Shown here in pieces: positions 1 through 5,277 of a stretch of DNA of 5,352 bases (the stretch's first letter is position 1; every line of letters begins with the position of its first letter). The notes below the pieces were generated by a model. The model searched no databases. It was not told where the DNA came from and was given only the letters and a program-made list of their open reading frames with translations. Made by a program: the position numbers and the translations under genes. Origin of the DNA: an uncultured Comamonadaceae bacterium (GTDB lineage Bacteria; Pseudomonadota; Gammaproteobacteria; Burkholderiales; Burkholderiaceae_C); NCBI GenBank assembly GCA_937893415.1, contig CALBWZ010000189.1, forward strand, positions 1 through 5,352. Reading direction: 5' to 3'.

Positions 1-1
1 T

Positions 2-640
2 GCTTTTGACTGGGACGGAACCCTGTACGACTCCACTGCGGCGATTACCCACGCTATTCAGGCCTCCGTGGTCGACCTCGGCTATGACAAGCCCAGCGAT
101 GAAAAGGCCTCTTATGTGATTGGATTGGGTTTAATGCAAGCCTTGGCGTATGCGGCGCCTGATGTGCCGCCCGAACGTTTTGCTGAGTTGGGACTGCGTT
201 ACAGGCATCATTTTTCGAAAGCATTGGGTGAGTTAAATCTGTTTGAAGGCGTGTTGCCCATGCTGAATGCCCTGAAGGCCACGGGCGCATTACTGGCTGT
301 TGCCACGGGGAAGTCGCGCAGCGGCTTAAATGAGGTGTTGCAAACTATGGATATACGCGGTGTATTTGATGATTCGCGCACCGCAGACGAAACAAAAGGC
401 AAGCCAGACCCACTCATGCTTCATCAGTTGATGGACAGTTTGCAAGTGACCCCAGACCGGGTCCTTATGGTGGGCGATACCAGCCACGACTTGGGGATGG
501 CCAACAACGCCGGTTGTCACAGTTTGGGCGTGAGCTATGGGGCACATGACCAAGCCAACTTGGATGCTTGTCATCCTATGGCTGTCGTGCACAGCGTCGG
601 TGAAATGCAGCAGTGGTTGCTGGCTCGTTTGCAGCCATGA
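2..640 (+). CDS. HAD-superfamily phosphatase (phosphoglycolate-phosphatase-like), 5' end cut by window edge
   Basis: The reading frame is open from the left edge and ends at a TGA at 638-640. It gives 212 visible residues, so only about 5-12 N-terminal residues are probably missing, judging by family members of about 220-230 aa. All four HAD motifs are present (numbering from the first visible codon): motif I DWDGT with nucleophile Asp3 and acid/base Asp5; motif II ATGKS with Thr102; motif III Lys134 in GKPDP; motif IV GDTSHD at 158-163, which supplies Mg2+ ligands. The stretch of about residues 14-80 between motifs I and II fits a helical C1 cap, the phosphoglycolate phosphatase/beta-phosphoglucomutase type (subfamily IA). 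It is expected to be a soluble Mg2+-dependent phosphomonoesterase. The substrate cannot be read from the sequence; 2-phosphoglycolate or another small sugar phosphate is a family-based guess. Its stop codon overlaps the start of the Rieske gene, so the two are probably translationally coupled. Confidence 0.93.
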   Translation, partial: AFDWDGTLYDSTAAITHAIQASVVDLGYDKPSDEKASYVIGLGLMQALAYAAPDVPPERFAELGLRYRHHFSKALGELNLFEGVLPMLNALKATGALLAVATGKSRSGLNEVLQTMDIRGVFDDSRTADETKGKPDPLMLHQLMDSLQVTPDRVLMVGDTSHDLGMANNAGCHSLGVSYGAHDQANLDACHPMAVVHSVGEMQQWLLARLQP

Positions 641-1053
641 GTAAGCAACCACCGCTTGAACTGTTTGACGCCTCTCGTCGATCTGGTGCGAACGTTAGAT
701 GGCGACACCTGTGCGCCTGTGATGCGTTGGTAGACGGCGGGCTGGCAGTCTCTTTTGATGTGGTTTACCTAGGCGCGCCCTGCACGGCATTCGCTGTGCG
801 ATTCCAAGGACAGGTCAGGGCTTATTTAAACCGTTGCACACACGTAGCAATGGAAATGGACTGGATACCCAATCAATTTTTTTCAAGCGATGGCCAATGG
901 CTCTTATGTGCCACACATGGCGCCATGCACCACCCACTAACAGGTGCTTGCACTGGTGGGCCGTGCAATGGGGGCTTAACGCTGATTCACACACGTGAGC
1001 AAGGCGACGCTGTGCATTGGCAGTCACAATATGACTTATTACCAGCGATCTAA
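637..1053 (+). CDS. Small Rieske [2Fe-2S] domain protein
   Basis: This 138-aa soluble protein is essentially one Rieske domain. The cluster ligands are visible as CTH (Cys67, His69) and CATHG (Cys91, His94), followed by a G-rich loop with Cys105 and Cys110 (GGPC). There is no signal peptide, transmembrane segment or catalytic oxygenase domain, so it is not a bc1-type Rieske subunit or a full dioxygenase alpha subunit. It resembles the small ferredoxin-like Rieske proteins often annotated only as 'Rieske (2Fe-2S) protein'. A cytoplasmic electron-transfer role is inferred; the partner is unknown. I chose the ATG at 637 because it overlaps the upstream TGA as ATGA. An in-frame ATG at 613 would lie inside the phosphatase gene and add eight residues with no family support. 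No Shine-Dalgarno sequence precedes either start, so coupling to the upstream gene is the likely way it is translated. Confidence 0.9.
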   Translation: MSKQPPLELFDASRRSGANVRWRHLCACDALVDGGLAVSFDVVYLGAPCTAFAVRFQGQVRAYLNRCTHVAMEMDWIPNQFFSSDGQWLLCATHGAMHHPLTGACTGGPCNGGLTLIHTREQGDAVHWQSQYDLLPAI

Positions 1054-1086
1054 GTTCCGCTGCTAGCAACAAACCAAACTGTATTT

Positions 1087-2082
1087 ATGACCGATCTCAC
1101 CACACCCAATGACACCACGGCTACCAGTTCAACGACAGCGGCGCCAGCCAGCGGCTGGGAGCGTGAAGCCCTGCGTGACATGCTGCAAGAACATGTGCGT
1201 GCGGGGCGCTCAGCAAGACGCTGGAGTTGGTTTAAGCGCGGGTTATGGCTGCTGGTCATTGTGGGTTTTGCTGTCTGGTGGGTGATGCAGTCTAGTAAAT
1301 CTAGCGCCATGCCTACCCGCAGCGCGCATACAGCTTTGGTGGTCGTGGAAGGCGTTATTGCTTCTGACGCTGAGGCCAGTGCTCAAAATATCAACCGTGC
1401 ATTGCAAAATGCGTTTGAAGACAAGGGCGCCAAGGCCGTGGTTATGCTCATCAACAGCCCCGGAGGCAGCCCCGTACAAGCAGGCATGGTATTTGATGAA
1501 ATACGCCGTCTGAAAGCGTTGCACAACAAGCCCTTGTATGCTGTTGTTGAAGAAACCTGCGCCTCAGCTGCCTATTACATTGCGGCGGGCGCAGACGACA
1601 TATTCGTAGACAAAGCCAGCGTGGTTGGCAGCATTGGCGTGCTGATGGATGGTTTTGGGTTTACTGGTTTGATGGACAAGCTGGGTGTGGAGCGCCGTTT
1701 GCACACGGCGGGTGTAAACAAAGGCTTTTTGGACCCGTTTGCACCTGAAAATCCACAGCAAGTGGCGCATGCGCAAGCCATACTGGACGACATCCACCAA
1801 CAGTTTATTGCCGTGGTTCGTGAAGGAAGGGGCATGCGTCTTAAAGAAACACCAGACATGTTCAGCGGTCTGTTTTGGACGGGTGAGCAGGCCATTGTGT
1901 TGGGCTTGGTTGATAAACTGGGCAGCCTTGAAATGGTGGCCCGCGATGTCGTTGTAGCCCCTGACATCGTTGATTACACAGAGCGCGAAACGCTCAGCCA
2001 ACGTGTGGTCAAGCAACTTGGTGCAGCCATGGGCGAAGGCGTTGTCAAAGCCTTGCAGAGCGGTAGCTTGAAGTTGCAATAA
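1087..2082 (+). CDS. sppA: S49-family membrane peptidase (signal peptide peptidase SppA type)
   Basis: The 331-aa length matches the short, single-domain form of SppA rather than the about 600-aa enterobacterial form. A polar, Thr/Ser/Ala-rich N-tail (1-22) is followed by a basic stretch (R41-R51) and one hydrophobic segment at about 52-67, which predicts an inner-membrane anchor with the catalytic domain outside the cytoplasm. The S49 core has NSPGGS at 123-128, the nucleophile region CASAAYY with Ser160, GSIGV at 181-185, and a Lys212 in the NKGFLDPF segment. Ser160 and Lys212 line up with the Ser/Lys dyad known from Bacillus SppA. The expected role is degradation of cleaved signal peptides and other membrane-released peptides. 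It starts 33 nt after the Rieske stop codon in the same frame; the ATG at 1087 is the only standard start codon in between. No Shine-Dalgarno sequence is seen before it. Probably co-transcribed with the two genes to its left. Confidence 0.92.
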   Translation: MTDLTTPNDTTATSSTTAAPASGWEREALRDMLQEHVRAGRSARRWSWFKRGLWLLVIVGFAVWWVMQSSKSSAMPTRSAHTALVVVEGVIASDAEASAQNINRALQNAFEDKGAKAVVMLINSPGGSPVQAGMVFDEIRRLKALHNKPLYAVVEETCASAAYYIAAGADDIFVDKASVVGSIGVLMDGFGFTGLMDKLGVERRLHTAGVNKGFLDPFAPENPQQVAHAQAILDDIHQQFIAVVREGRGMRLKETPDMFSGLFWTGEQAIVLGLVDKLGSLEMVARDVVVAPDIVDYTERETLSQRVVKQLGAAMGEGVVKALQSGSLKLQ

Positions 2083-2084
2083 GT

Positions 2085-2104
2085 GTTAACGGCAACCCGT
2101 TTAC
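2085..2104 (+). other. Short hairpin after the S49 peptidase gene (weak terminator or attenuator candidate)
   Basis: AACGG (2088-2092) and CCGTT (2097-2101) form a perfect 5-bp stem around a CAAC loop. Two further pairs (G2085-C2104, T2086-A2103) follow after one T-T mismatch. It begins 3 nt past the sppA stop. No uninterrupted T-run follows; the nearest is TCTTT at 2110-2114. It may reduce read-through into galU or stabilise the 3' end of the transcript, but it is not a convincing intrinsic terminator. Confidence 0.3.
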
Positions 2105-2158
2105 GTCGGCTCTTTGGCGTTGCGGCGGTTTGTTAAAAGTCTTGGTTATCATGCGTGC

Positions 2159-3055
2159 ATGACTTCTATTGACCACACACCACGACCTACAGTTCGCAAA
2201 GCGGTATTTCCCGTAGGTGGTATGGGTACGCGGTTTTTGCCAGCGACCAAAGCCATTCCCAAAGAAATGCTGCCAATAGTCGACAAGCCCCTTATTCAAT
2301 ACGCAGTGGAGGAGGCCTACGCGGCCGGTATTCGTGAAATGATCTTTGTAACTGGGCGGCACAAACGCGCTATTGAAGATCATTTTGATACGGCGTTTGA
2401 GCTGGAGCACGCGCTAGAGCTTGCCCAGAAAGAAGATTTGTTGAGTTTGGTTCAGGCCATCAAGCCCGACGATATGCAGTGTGTCTATATTCGCCAGGCC
2501 AGACCGCTAGGCTTGGGTCACGCCGTATTGTGTGCTGAGCCCCTTATTGGCCAAGAGCCATTTGCTGTTGTGTTGGCCGACGACTTGATGGTGGGCACCA
2601 CGCCCATACTGGCTCAAATGGTAGAGGCCTACGAACAAGTCAAAGCGAGTATTTTGGCCGTCCAAGATGTGCCGCGTGAACATACAAAACGGTATGGCAT
2701 TGTCGATGTGGCTGGCAAAACGAACCAGTTGTCTCAAATTTTAGGAATGGTAGAAAAACCAATGCCAGCGTTGGCGCCTTCTACGCTGGGGGTTGCTGGG
2801 CGTTACATACTTGACAGTGCGGTATTTGATGCTATTCGCAACCAGCCTGTCGGTGCTGGTGGTGAGTTACAGCTAACCGACGGCATTGCCGCGTTGATGG
2901 CGACACAACGTGTGTACGCATACCGCTACGAAGGCCAACGCTATGACTGCGGGCAGCAGGCTGGATTTTTAGCTGCCACGGTTGATTTGGCCCTGCAACG
3001 TGCAGATATTGCACCAGACTTTATGGCGCACTTGCGTGCTGTGTTGGCGCGCTAA
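2159..3055 (+). CDS. galU: UTP-glucose-1-phosphate uridylyltransferase (UDP-glucose pyrophosphorylase)
   Basis: This enzyme makes UDP-glucose and pyrophosphate from UTP and glucose-1-phosphate in the cytoplasm, feeding lipopolysaccharide, exopolysaccharide and galactose pathways. The 298-aa product is close to the usual length of about 300. The nucleotide-binding signature GGMGTR (20-25) runs into FLPATKAIPKEMLP (26-39) with the expected lysines. Further family motifs are DKPLIQYAVEEA (42-53), GLGHAV (118-123), LADDLM (139-144) with the metal-binding Asp pair, VEKP (198-201), GGELQLTDG (234-242) and GQRYDCG (259-265). I prefer the ATG at 2159 because the conserved core begins at residue 13. 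An in-frame ATG at 2114 would add 15 residues without family support. No Shine-Dalgarno sequence or convincing own promoter is seen in the 76-nt gap after sppA. Its TAA stop overlaps the stop of the convergent ATPase gene. Confidence 0.96.
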   Translation: MTSIDHTPRPTVRKAVFPVGGMGTRFLPATKAIPKEMLPIVDKPLIQYAVEEAYAAGIREMIFVTGRHKRAIEDHFDTAFELEHALELAQKEDLLSLVQAIKPDDMQCVYIRQARPLGLGHAVLCAEPLIGQEPFAVVLADDLMVGTTPILAQMVEAYEQVKASILAVQDVPREHTKRYGIVDVAGKTNQLSQILGMVEKPMPALAPSTLGVAGRYILDSAVFDAIRNQPVGAGGELQLTDGIAALMATQRVYAYRYEGQRYDCGQQAGFLAATVDLALQRADIAPDFMAHLRAVLAR

Positions 3056-4047
3056 TCCCCTGCAGCCCTGCGGGAGCTGAACAGCCGTTTTAAAAAGCCA
3101 ATTTTGGCGGTTGTATCAGTTTTTTTGATGTCAGCTTGCGGGTCAAATTTTGTGGTTAATTTCGTTATGGGGATGAAGTCGGCTGCGGAGGAGCCTGCCG
3201 AGCCACGTTGCTGCATGAAGTGGTTGAGTACATTTGACTCGCCCGTGACGCGGCGCAATTCACTGACTCTCATATTGCCTCCGCCAGTCTGTGCTTTGCT
3301 AAGCACGTGCGCCATGCCGACATCTGCAACACTTTGCGCAAATAGCCTGAATGATTTCCCAGCATCACCAGGCATCTCACTGAGATAGCCTTTTTTAAAT
3401 AAAAGTTTGGCATCCTCGAAGCCAAAAACAGGTGGGCTGAGTACAAAGCTAATTGGGAAATTTTGAGAGGTGAACATATCGCTGATAGAGTCGATTGACT
3501 CTACGCGGCTAGGGCAAATAATCAATTGTGGCGGCGTGCGCACAGTTGATTCGAACACCCAGTGCAAGTTGGATAAAAAACCAATGGTGGCTGAGACCTC
3601 AATGCCAGACATGGATACGGGTGTGAGTACCACGTCGTAATCAAACAACCAGTTGCCGTCTAGTGCGTCTGACCATGTCAAGTCCGCAACCACCACAGCA
3701 GAACTTTCAGCTGCGTGGCGCAAGTGACGCCTAGCATCCAATGCAGCGCCACGTCTGCCCAGGTCAAGTGGTAAAGGGTGGTGCTGAACCACCACGCCAA
3801 TAGGGCGAGCTTCTCGCAACCACTCGCTGGAGGAGCCGTGCAAATCCAGGTCAAGTAACGTGGTGGTAAGCCCCAGCTCAATTTTAAAATACGCTGCTAG
3901 GTTGGCAGAAATGGTGCTTTTACCCACACCACCTTTGCGACTGGTCACTAAAATTTTCAGTGCCTTGGGCAGTGGTGTTGGCGCTATCGGTGGCGCCTGT
4001 GGTGGCGCTTGTGTGCTGCCAAGGTTATTGAATGGCGGTTGGTACAT
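3052..4047 (-). CDS. Orphan ParA/MinD-family ATPase with MinD-like C-terminal amphipathic helix
   Basis: This 331-aa P-loop ATPase of the deviant-Walker-A (SIMIBI) class has three parts. Residues 1-29 are Pro/Ala/Gln-rich with repeated PP pairs and probably disordered. Residues 30 to about 245 form the ParA-like core: KGGVGKST at 38-45 (signature Lys38, P-loop Lys43), Walker A' LLDLDLHG at 64-71 (Asp66, Asp68), a switch II/Walker B position VVVADLTWS at 118-126 (ParA and MinD usually have DTPP or DSPAG), and LTPVSMSGIEV at 141-151. A linker follows, and then GFLKRLF at 317-323, very like the end of E. coli MinD as I recall it. Proteins of this class dimerise on ATP and position cargo on nucleoid or membrane. 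What this one positions is unknown: no ParB, MinE, chemotaxis or flagellar gene is adjacent. The start at 4047 is supported by the promoter at 4117-4145 and by a weak purine-rich AAAGAG just upstream. It ends in TAG overlapping galU. Annotation as ParA family is safe; the function is not. Confidence 0.9.
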   Translation of the reverse strand: MYQPPFNNLGSTQAPPQAPPIAPTPLPKALKILVTSRKGGVGKSTISANLAAYFKIELGLTTTLLDLDLHGSSSEWLREARPIGVVVQHHPLPLDLGRRGAALDARRHLRHAAESSAVVVADLTWSDALDGNWLFDYDVVLTPVSMSGIEVSATIGFLSNLHWVFESTVRTPPQLIICPSRVESIDSISDMFTSQNFPISFVLSPPVFGFEDAKLLFKKGYLSEMPGDAGKSFRLFAQSVADVGMAHVLSKAQTGGGNMRVSELRRVTGESNVLNHFMQQRGSAGSSAADFIPITKLTTKFDPQADIKKTDTTAKIGFLKRLFSSRRAAGD

Positions 4048-4102
4048 AGTGCTCTTTGGACATAAGTCAGCAATTTGGGCAGTATGCAGGTGTCTTGCGC
4101 CG

Positions 4103-4125
4103 GCTTATTAATTATTATTATAAGC
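4103..4125. repeat. AT-rich inverted repeat over the -10 box and start point of the ATPase promoter
   Basis: GCTTAT (4103-4108) and ATAAGC (4120-4125) are perfect 6-bp inverted arms separated by 11 A/T bases. The dyad covers the -10 box and the predicted transcription start, a position that suits a repressor operator. Autorepression is known for several ParA proteins, but which protein binds here is not shown. Short AT-rich dyads also arise by chance. Confidence 0.35.
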
Positions 4126-4145
4126 TTTACGCGCCGCTATGGCAG
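4117..4145 (-). promoter_or_regulatory. Sigma70-type promoter of the ParA/MinD-like ATPase gene
   Basis: Reading the minus strand, a -35 box CTGCCA (4145-4140, 4 of 6 to TTGACA) is separated by exactly 17 nt from a consensus -10 box TATAAT (4122-4117). Transcription would start near 4110, giving an mRNA leader of about 62 nt before the ATG at 4047. The segment just downstream of the -10 is a run of A/T-only sequence that should melt easily. The promoter lies beyond the terminator of rpoH, so the ATPase gene is likely transcribed independently of rpoH. Confidence 0.65.
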
Positions 4146-4175
4146 GGTTAAGTCCTTTACGTGGTGGATGTTAAA

Positions 4176-4186
4176 GATACCGTATC
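4176..4186. repeat. Short palindrome GATAC-C-GTATC upstream of the ATPase promoter
   Basis: Two 5-bp arms with a single central base form an interrupted palindrome about 30 bp upstream of the -35 box. A weak CTGC/GCAG dyad (4188-4199) follows directly. The position could suit a regulator-binding site, but no known operator consensus is recognised. Confidence 0.2.
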
Positions 4187-4203
4187 CCTGCAGAAGCAGC
4201 CAT

Positions 4204-4229
4204 AAAAAACCCCCGCTGTGTAGCGAGGG
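4204..4229 (-). terminator. Rho-independent terminator of rpoH
   Basis: On the minus strand CCCTCGCT (4229-4222) pairs with AGCGGGGG (4217-4210) around an ACAC loop, giving an 8-bp stem with one T-G wobble. Six T residues (4209-4204) follow immediately. It lies 37 nt past the rpoH stop codon and in the right orientation to end rpoH transcription before the ATPase promoter. On the plus strand the hairpin is followed by GTGG and not a T-run, so it acts in one direction only. Confidence 0.9.
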
Positions 4230-4266
4230 TGGTTGTTTGGGAGGTGCTGGCTCAGCTAGATGAAAC

Positions 4267-5205
4267 TTATGCGGGTGTTAAAGCTTTGCGCATCTTCTTC
4301 ATGGCAGCCACCTCAATTTGACGGATGCGCTCGGCGCTGACGCCATACTCACTGGCCAGTTCATGCAGTGTCATTCCGCCGGAGCCATCGTCGTTGACCT
4401 TGAGCCAGCGCTCAGTCACTATGCGTTTTGAGCGGTCATCTAGTATGGCCATGGCGTTGTTCACGCCATCGGTGGCAAGGTGTTCACGCTCTTGTGCCTC
4501 CAGCACGGCGGTTGGTTCAAACCGCGCGTCCGTCAGGTAGGAAATAGGGCCAAAGGCCTCTTCACCGTCGCCATTGGGTGTGGGGTCTAACAACACGTCG
4601 CCACCAGCCAGGCGCGCTTCCATTTCCTGAACTTCTTCAGGCTTAACGTTTAGGCGGCGAGCCATATCAGCCACCTCTTTGGGGTTCAGTGTGTTGCGCG
4701 GTGTACTGCCCACGTCGCCTTGGGCAGTTTGGTGCATGCGCGCCTTCATCGAGCGAAGATTGAAAAATAGTTTGCGCTGTGCCTTCGTGGTTGCTACTTT
4801 TACCATGCGCCAGTTGCGCAGCACATACTCGTGAATCTCGGCCTTGATCCAATGCATGGCATAGCTCACCAAGCGCACGCCTTGCTCTGGGTCGAATCGG
4901 CGCACGGCTTTCATGAGGCCAATATTGCCTTCTTGAATCAAGTCGTTGTGCGGCAAACCATAGCCTAAGTACTGGCGTGACACAGACACCACCAACCGCA
5001 GGTGGGACATGATGAGTGCACCTGCAGCTTCTAGGTTGTTGTCGTCTTTGAGTTGCCTGGCAAAGTCTTGCTCCTGCTCAAGCGTGAGCATAGGCAAGCG
5101 GTTTACGGCCCCTATGTAAGCGTCCAAGCTGCCCAGAGGGGGGAGCACTGACCAAGGGTCACGCACAGCCATTTGCTGGGGGGTCAAGGTCACGAGAGTG
5201 TTCAT
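4267..5205 (-). CDS. rpoH: RNA polymerase heat-shock sigma factor sigma-32 (RpoH)
   Basis: This sigma factor directs RNA polymerase to heat-shock promoters (chaperones, proteases). The 312-aa product is somewhat longer than the E. coli form (284 aa). Region 2 is strongly conserved: LIQEGNIGLMKAVRRFDP at 89-106 (regions 2.1-2.2) and then YAMHWIKAEIHEYVLRNW at 115-132 (regions 2.3-2.4). The RpoH box QRKLFFNLR at 143-151 separates sigma-32 from RpoD and RpoS. Region 4.2 carries the helix-turn-helix MTLHELASEYGVSAERIRQIE at 278-298. The extra length sits mainly in the acidic loop around 206-230, in a short Gly-rich insert (271-277) before the HTH, and at the N-terminus. The start at 5205 keeps the family-like N-terminus; no Shine-Dalgarno sequence precedes it. 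A CIRCE operator ends 32 nt upstream and a terminator follows the gene, so rpoH is probably a single-gene transcript. No structure like the E. coli rpoH thermosensor was recognised by eye. Confidence 0.97.
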   Translation of the reverse strand: MNTLVTLTPQQMAVRDPWSVLPPLGSLDAYIGAVNRLPMLTLEQEQDFARQLKDDNNLEAAGALIMSHLRLVVSVSRQYLGYGLPHNDLIQEGNIGLMKAVRRFDPEQGVRLVSYAMHWIKAEIHEYVLRNWRMVKVATTKAQRKLFFNLRSMKARMHQTAQGDVGSTPRNTLNPKEVADMARRLNVKPEEVQEMEARLAGGDVLLDPTPNGDGEEAFGPISYLTDARFEPTAVLEAQEREHLATDGVNNAMAILDDRSKRIVTERWLKVNDDGSGGMTLHELASEYGVSAERIRQIEVAAMKKMRKALTPA

Positions 5206-5225
5206 CTGCTTGTCATTTCATTCAT
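5202..5225 (-). other. Possible 7-codon upstream ORF overlapping the rpoH start
   Basis: An ATG at 5225-5223 opens a reading frame MNEMTSR whose TGA (5204-5202) overlaps the rpoH ATG (5205-5203) as ATGA. It could feed ribosomes to rpoH by reinitiation, but it has no Shine-Dalgarno sequence of its own and is short enough to occur by chance. Confidence 0.15.
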
Positions 5226-5237
5226 CACAGTTCTATA

Positions 5238-5264
5238 TTAGCACTCTATAGGAGTGAGTGCTAA
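5238..5264. promoter_or_regulatory. CIRCE operator (HrcA-binding site) upstream of rpoH
   Basis: TTAGCACTC (5238-5246), nine bases, then GAGTGCTAA (5256-5264) is an exact match to the CIRCE consensus of 9-bp arms and a 9-bp spacer. CIRCE is the operator of the heat-inducible repressor HrcA, best known in front of groESL and dnaK operons. Its near edge is 32 nt from the rpoH start codon and there is no other confirmed gene beside it, so rpoH is the obvious target. HrcA needs GroEL for activity in the systems studied, so this would let chaperone availability set sigma-32 synthesis. The element is symmetrical and could also act on anything transcribed to the right. Confidence 0.93.
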
Positions 5265-5277
5265 GGGGAAAGTTCAA
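5248..5277 (-). promoter_or_regulatory. Tentative rpoH promoter overlapping CIRCE
   Basis: On the minus strand TTGAAC (5277-5272) is a fair -35 box. An 18-nt spacer leads to TCCTAT (5253-5248, 3 of 6 to TATAAT), inside the CIRCE spacer. Alternatives are TATAGA (5250-5245), which would be too far away at 21 nt, and TTAGCA-N18-TAATAT (5264-5259 and 5240-5235). All are imperfect, but each would place CIRCE over the core promoter or start point, as expected for repression. No properly spaced sigma-32 promoter (CTTGAA, CCCCAT) is visible. Confidence 0.25.

Noticed and set aside
613..636. Longer Rieske start at ATG 613
   Set aside because: It would extend 28 nt into the phosphatase gene; the 4-nt ATGA overlap at 637 is the usual operon arrangement and the added residues are not family-like.
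1564..2079. Long open frames on the minus strand opposite the S49 peptidase gene
   Set aside because: The plus-strand frame carries the full S49 motif set; the antisense translations have no recognisable domain and odd composition, as expected for shadows of a real gene.
2100..2150. Separate promoter for galU
   Set aside because: Several TTG-type -35 boxes exist (2114, 2120, 2130) but none has a reasonable -10 box at 16-19 nt, so no call is made.
2114..2158. Longer GalU start at ATG 2114
   Set aside because: The additional 15 residues have no family counterpart and the GalU core begins normally shortly after 2159.
3056..3085. Bidirectional terminator between galU and the ATPase gene
   Set aside because: The GC-rich CTGCAG/CTGCGG segment does not form a stable uninterrupted stem and no T-run follows in the galU direction; it also lies within ATPase codons.
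4048..4200. parS centromere-like site near the ParA-like gene
   Set aside because: No sequence close to the 16-bp parS palindrome is present; the dyads seen are short and unrelated.
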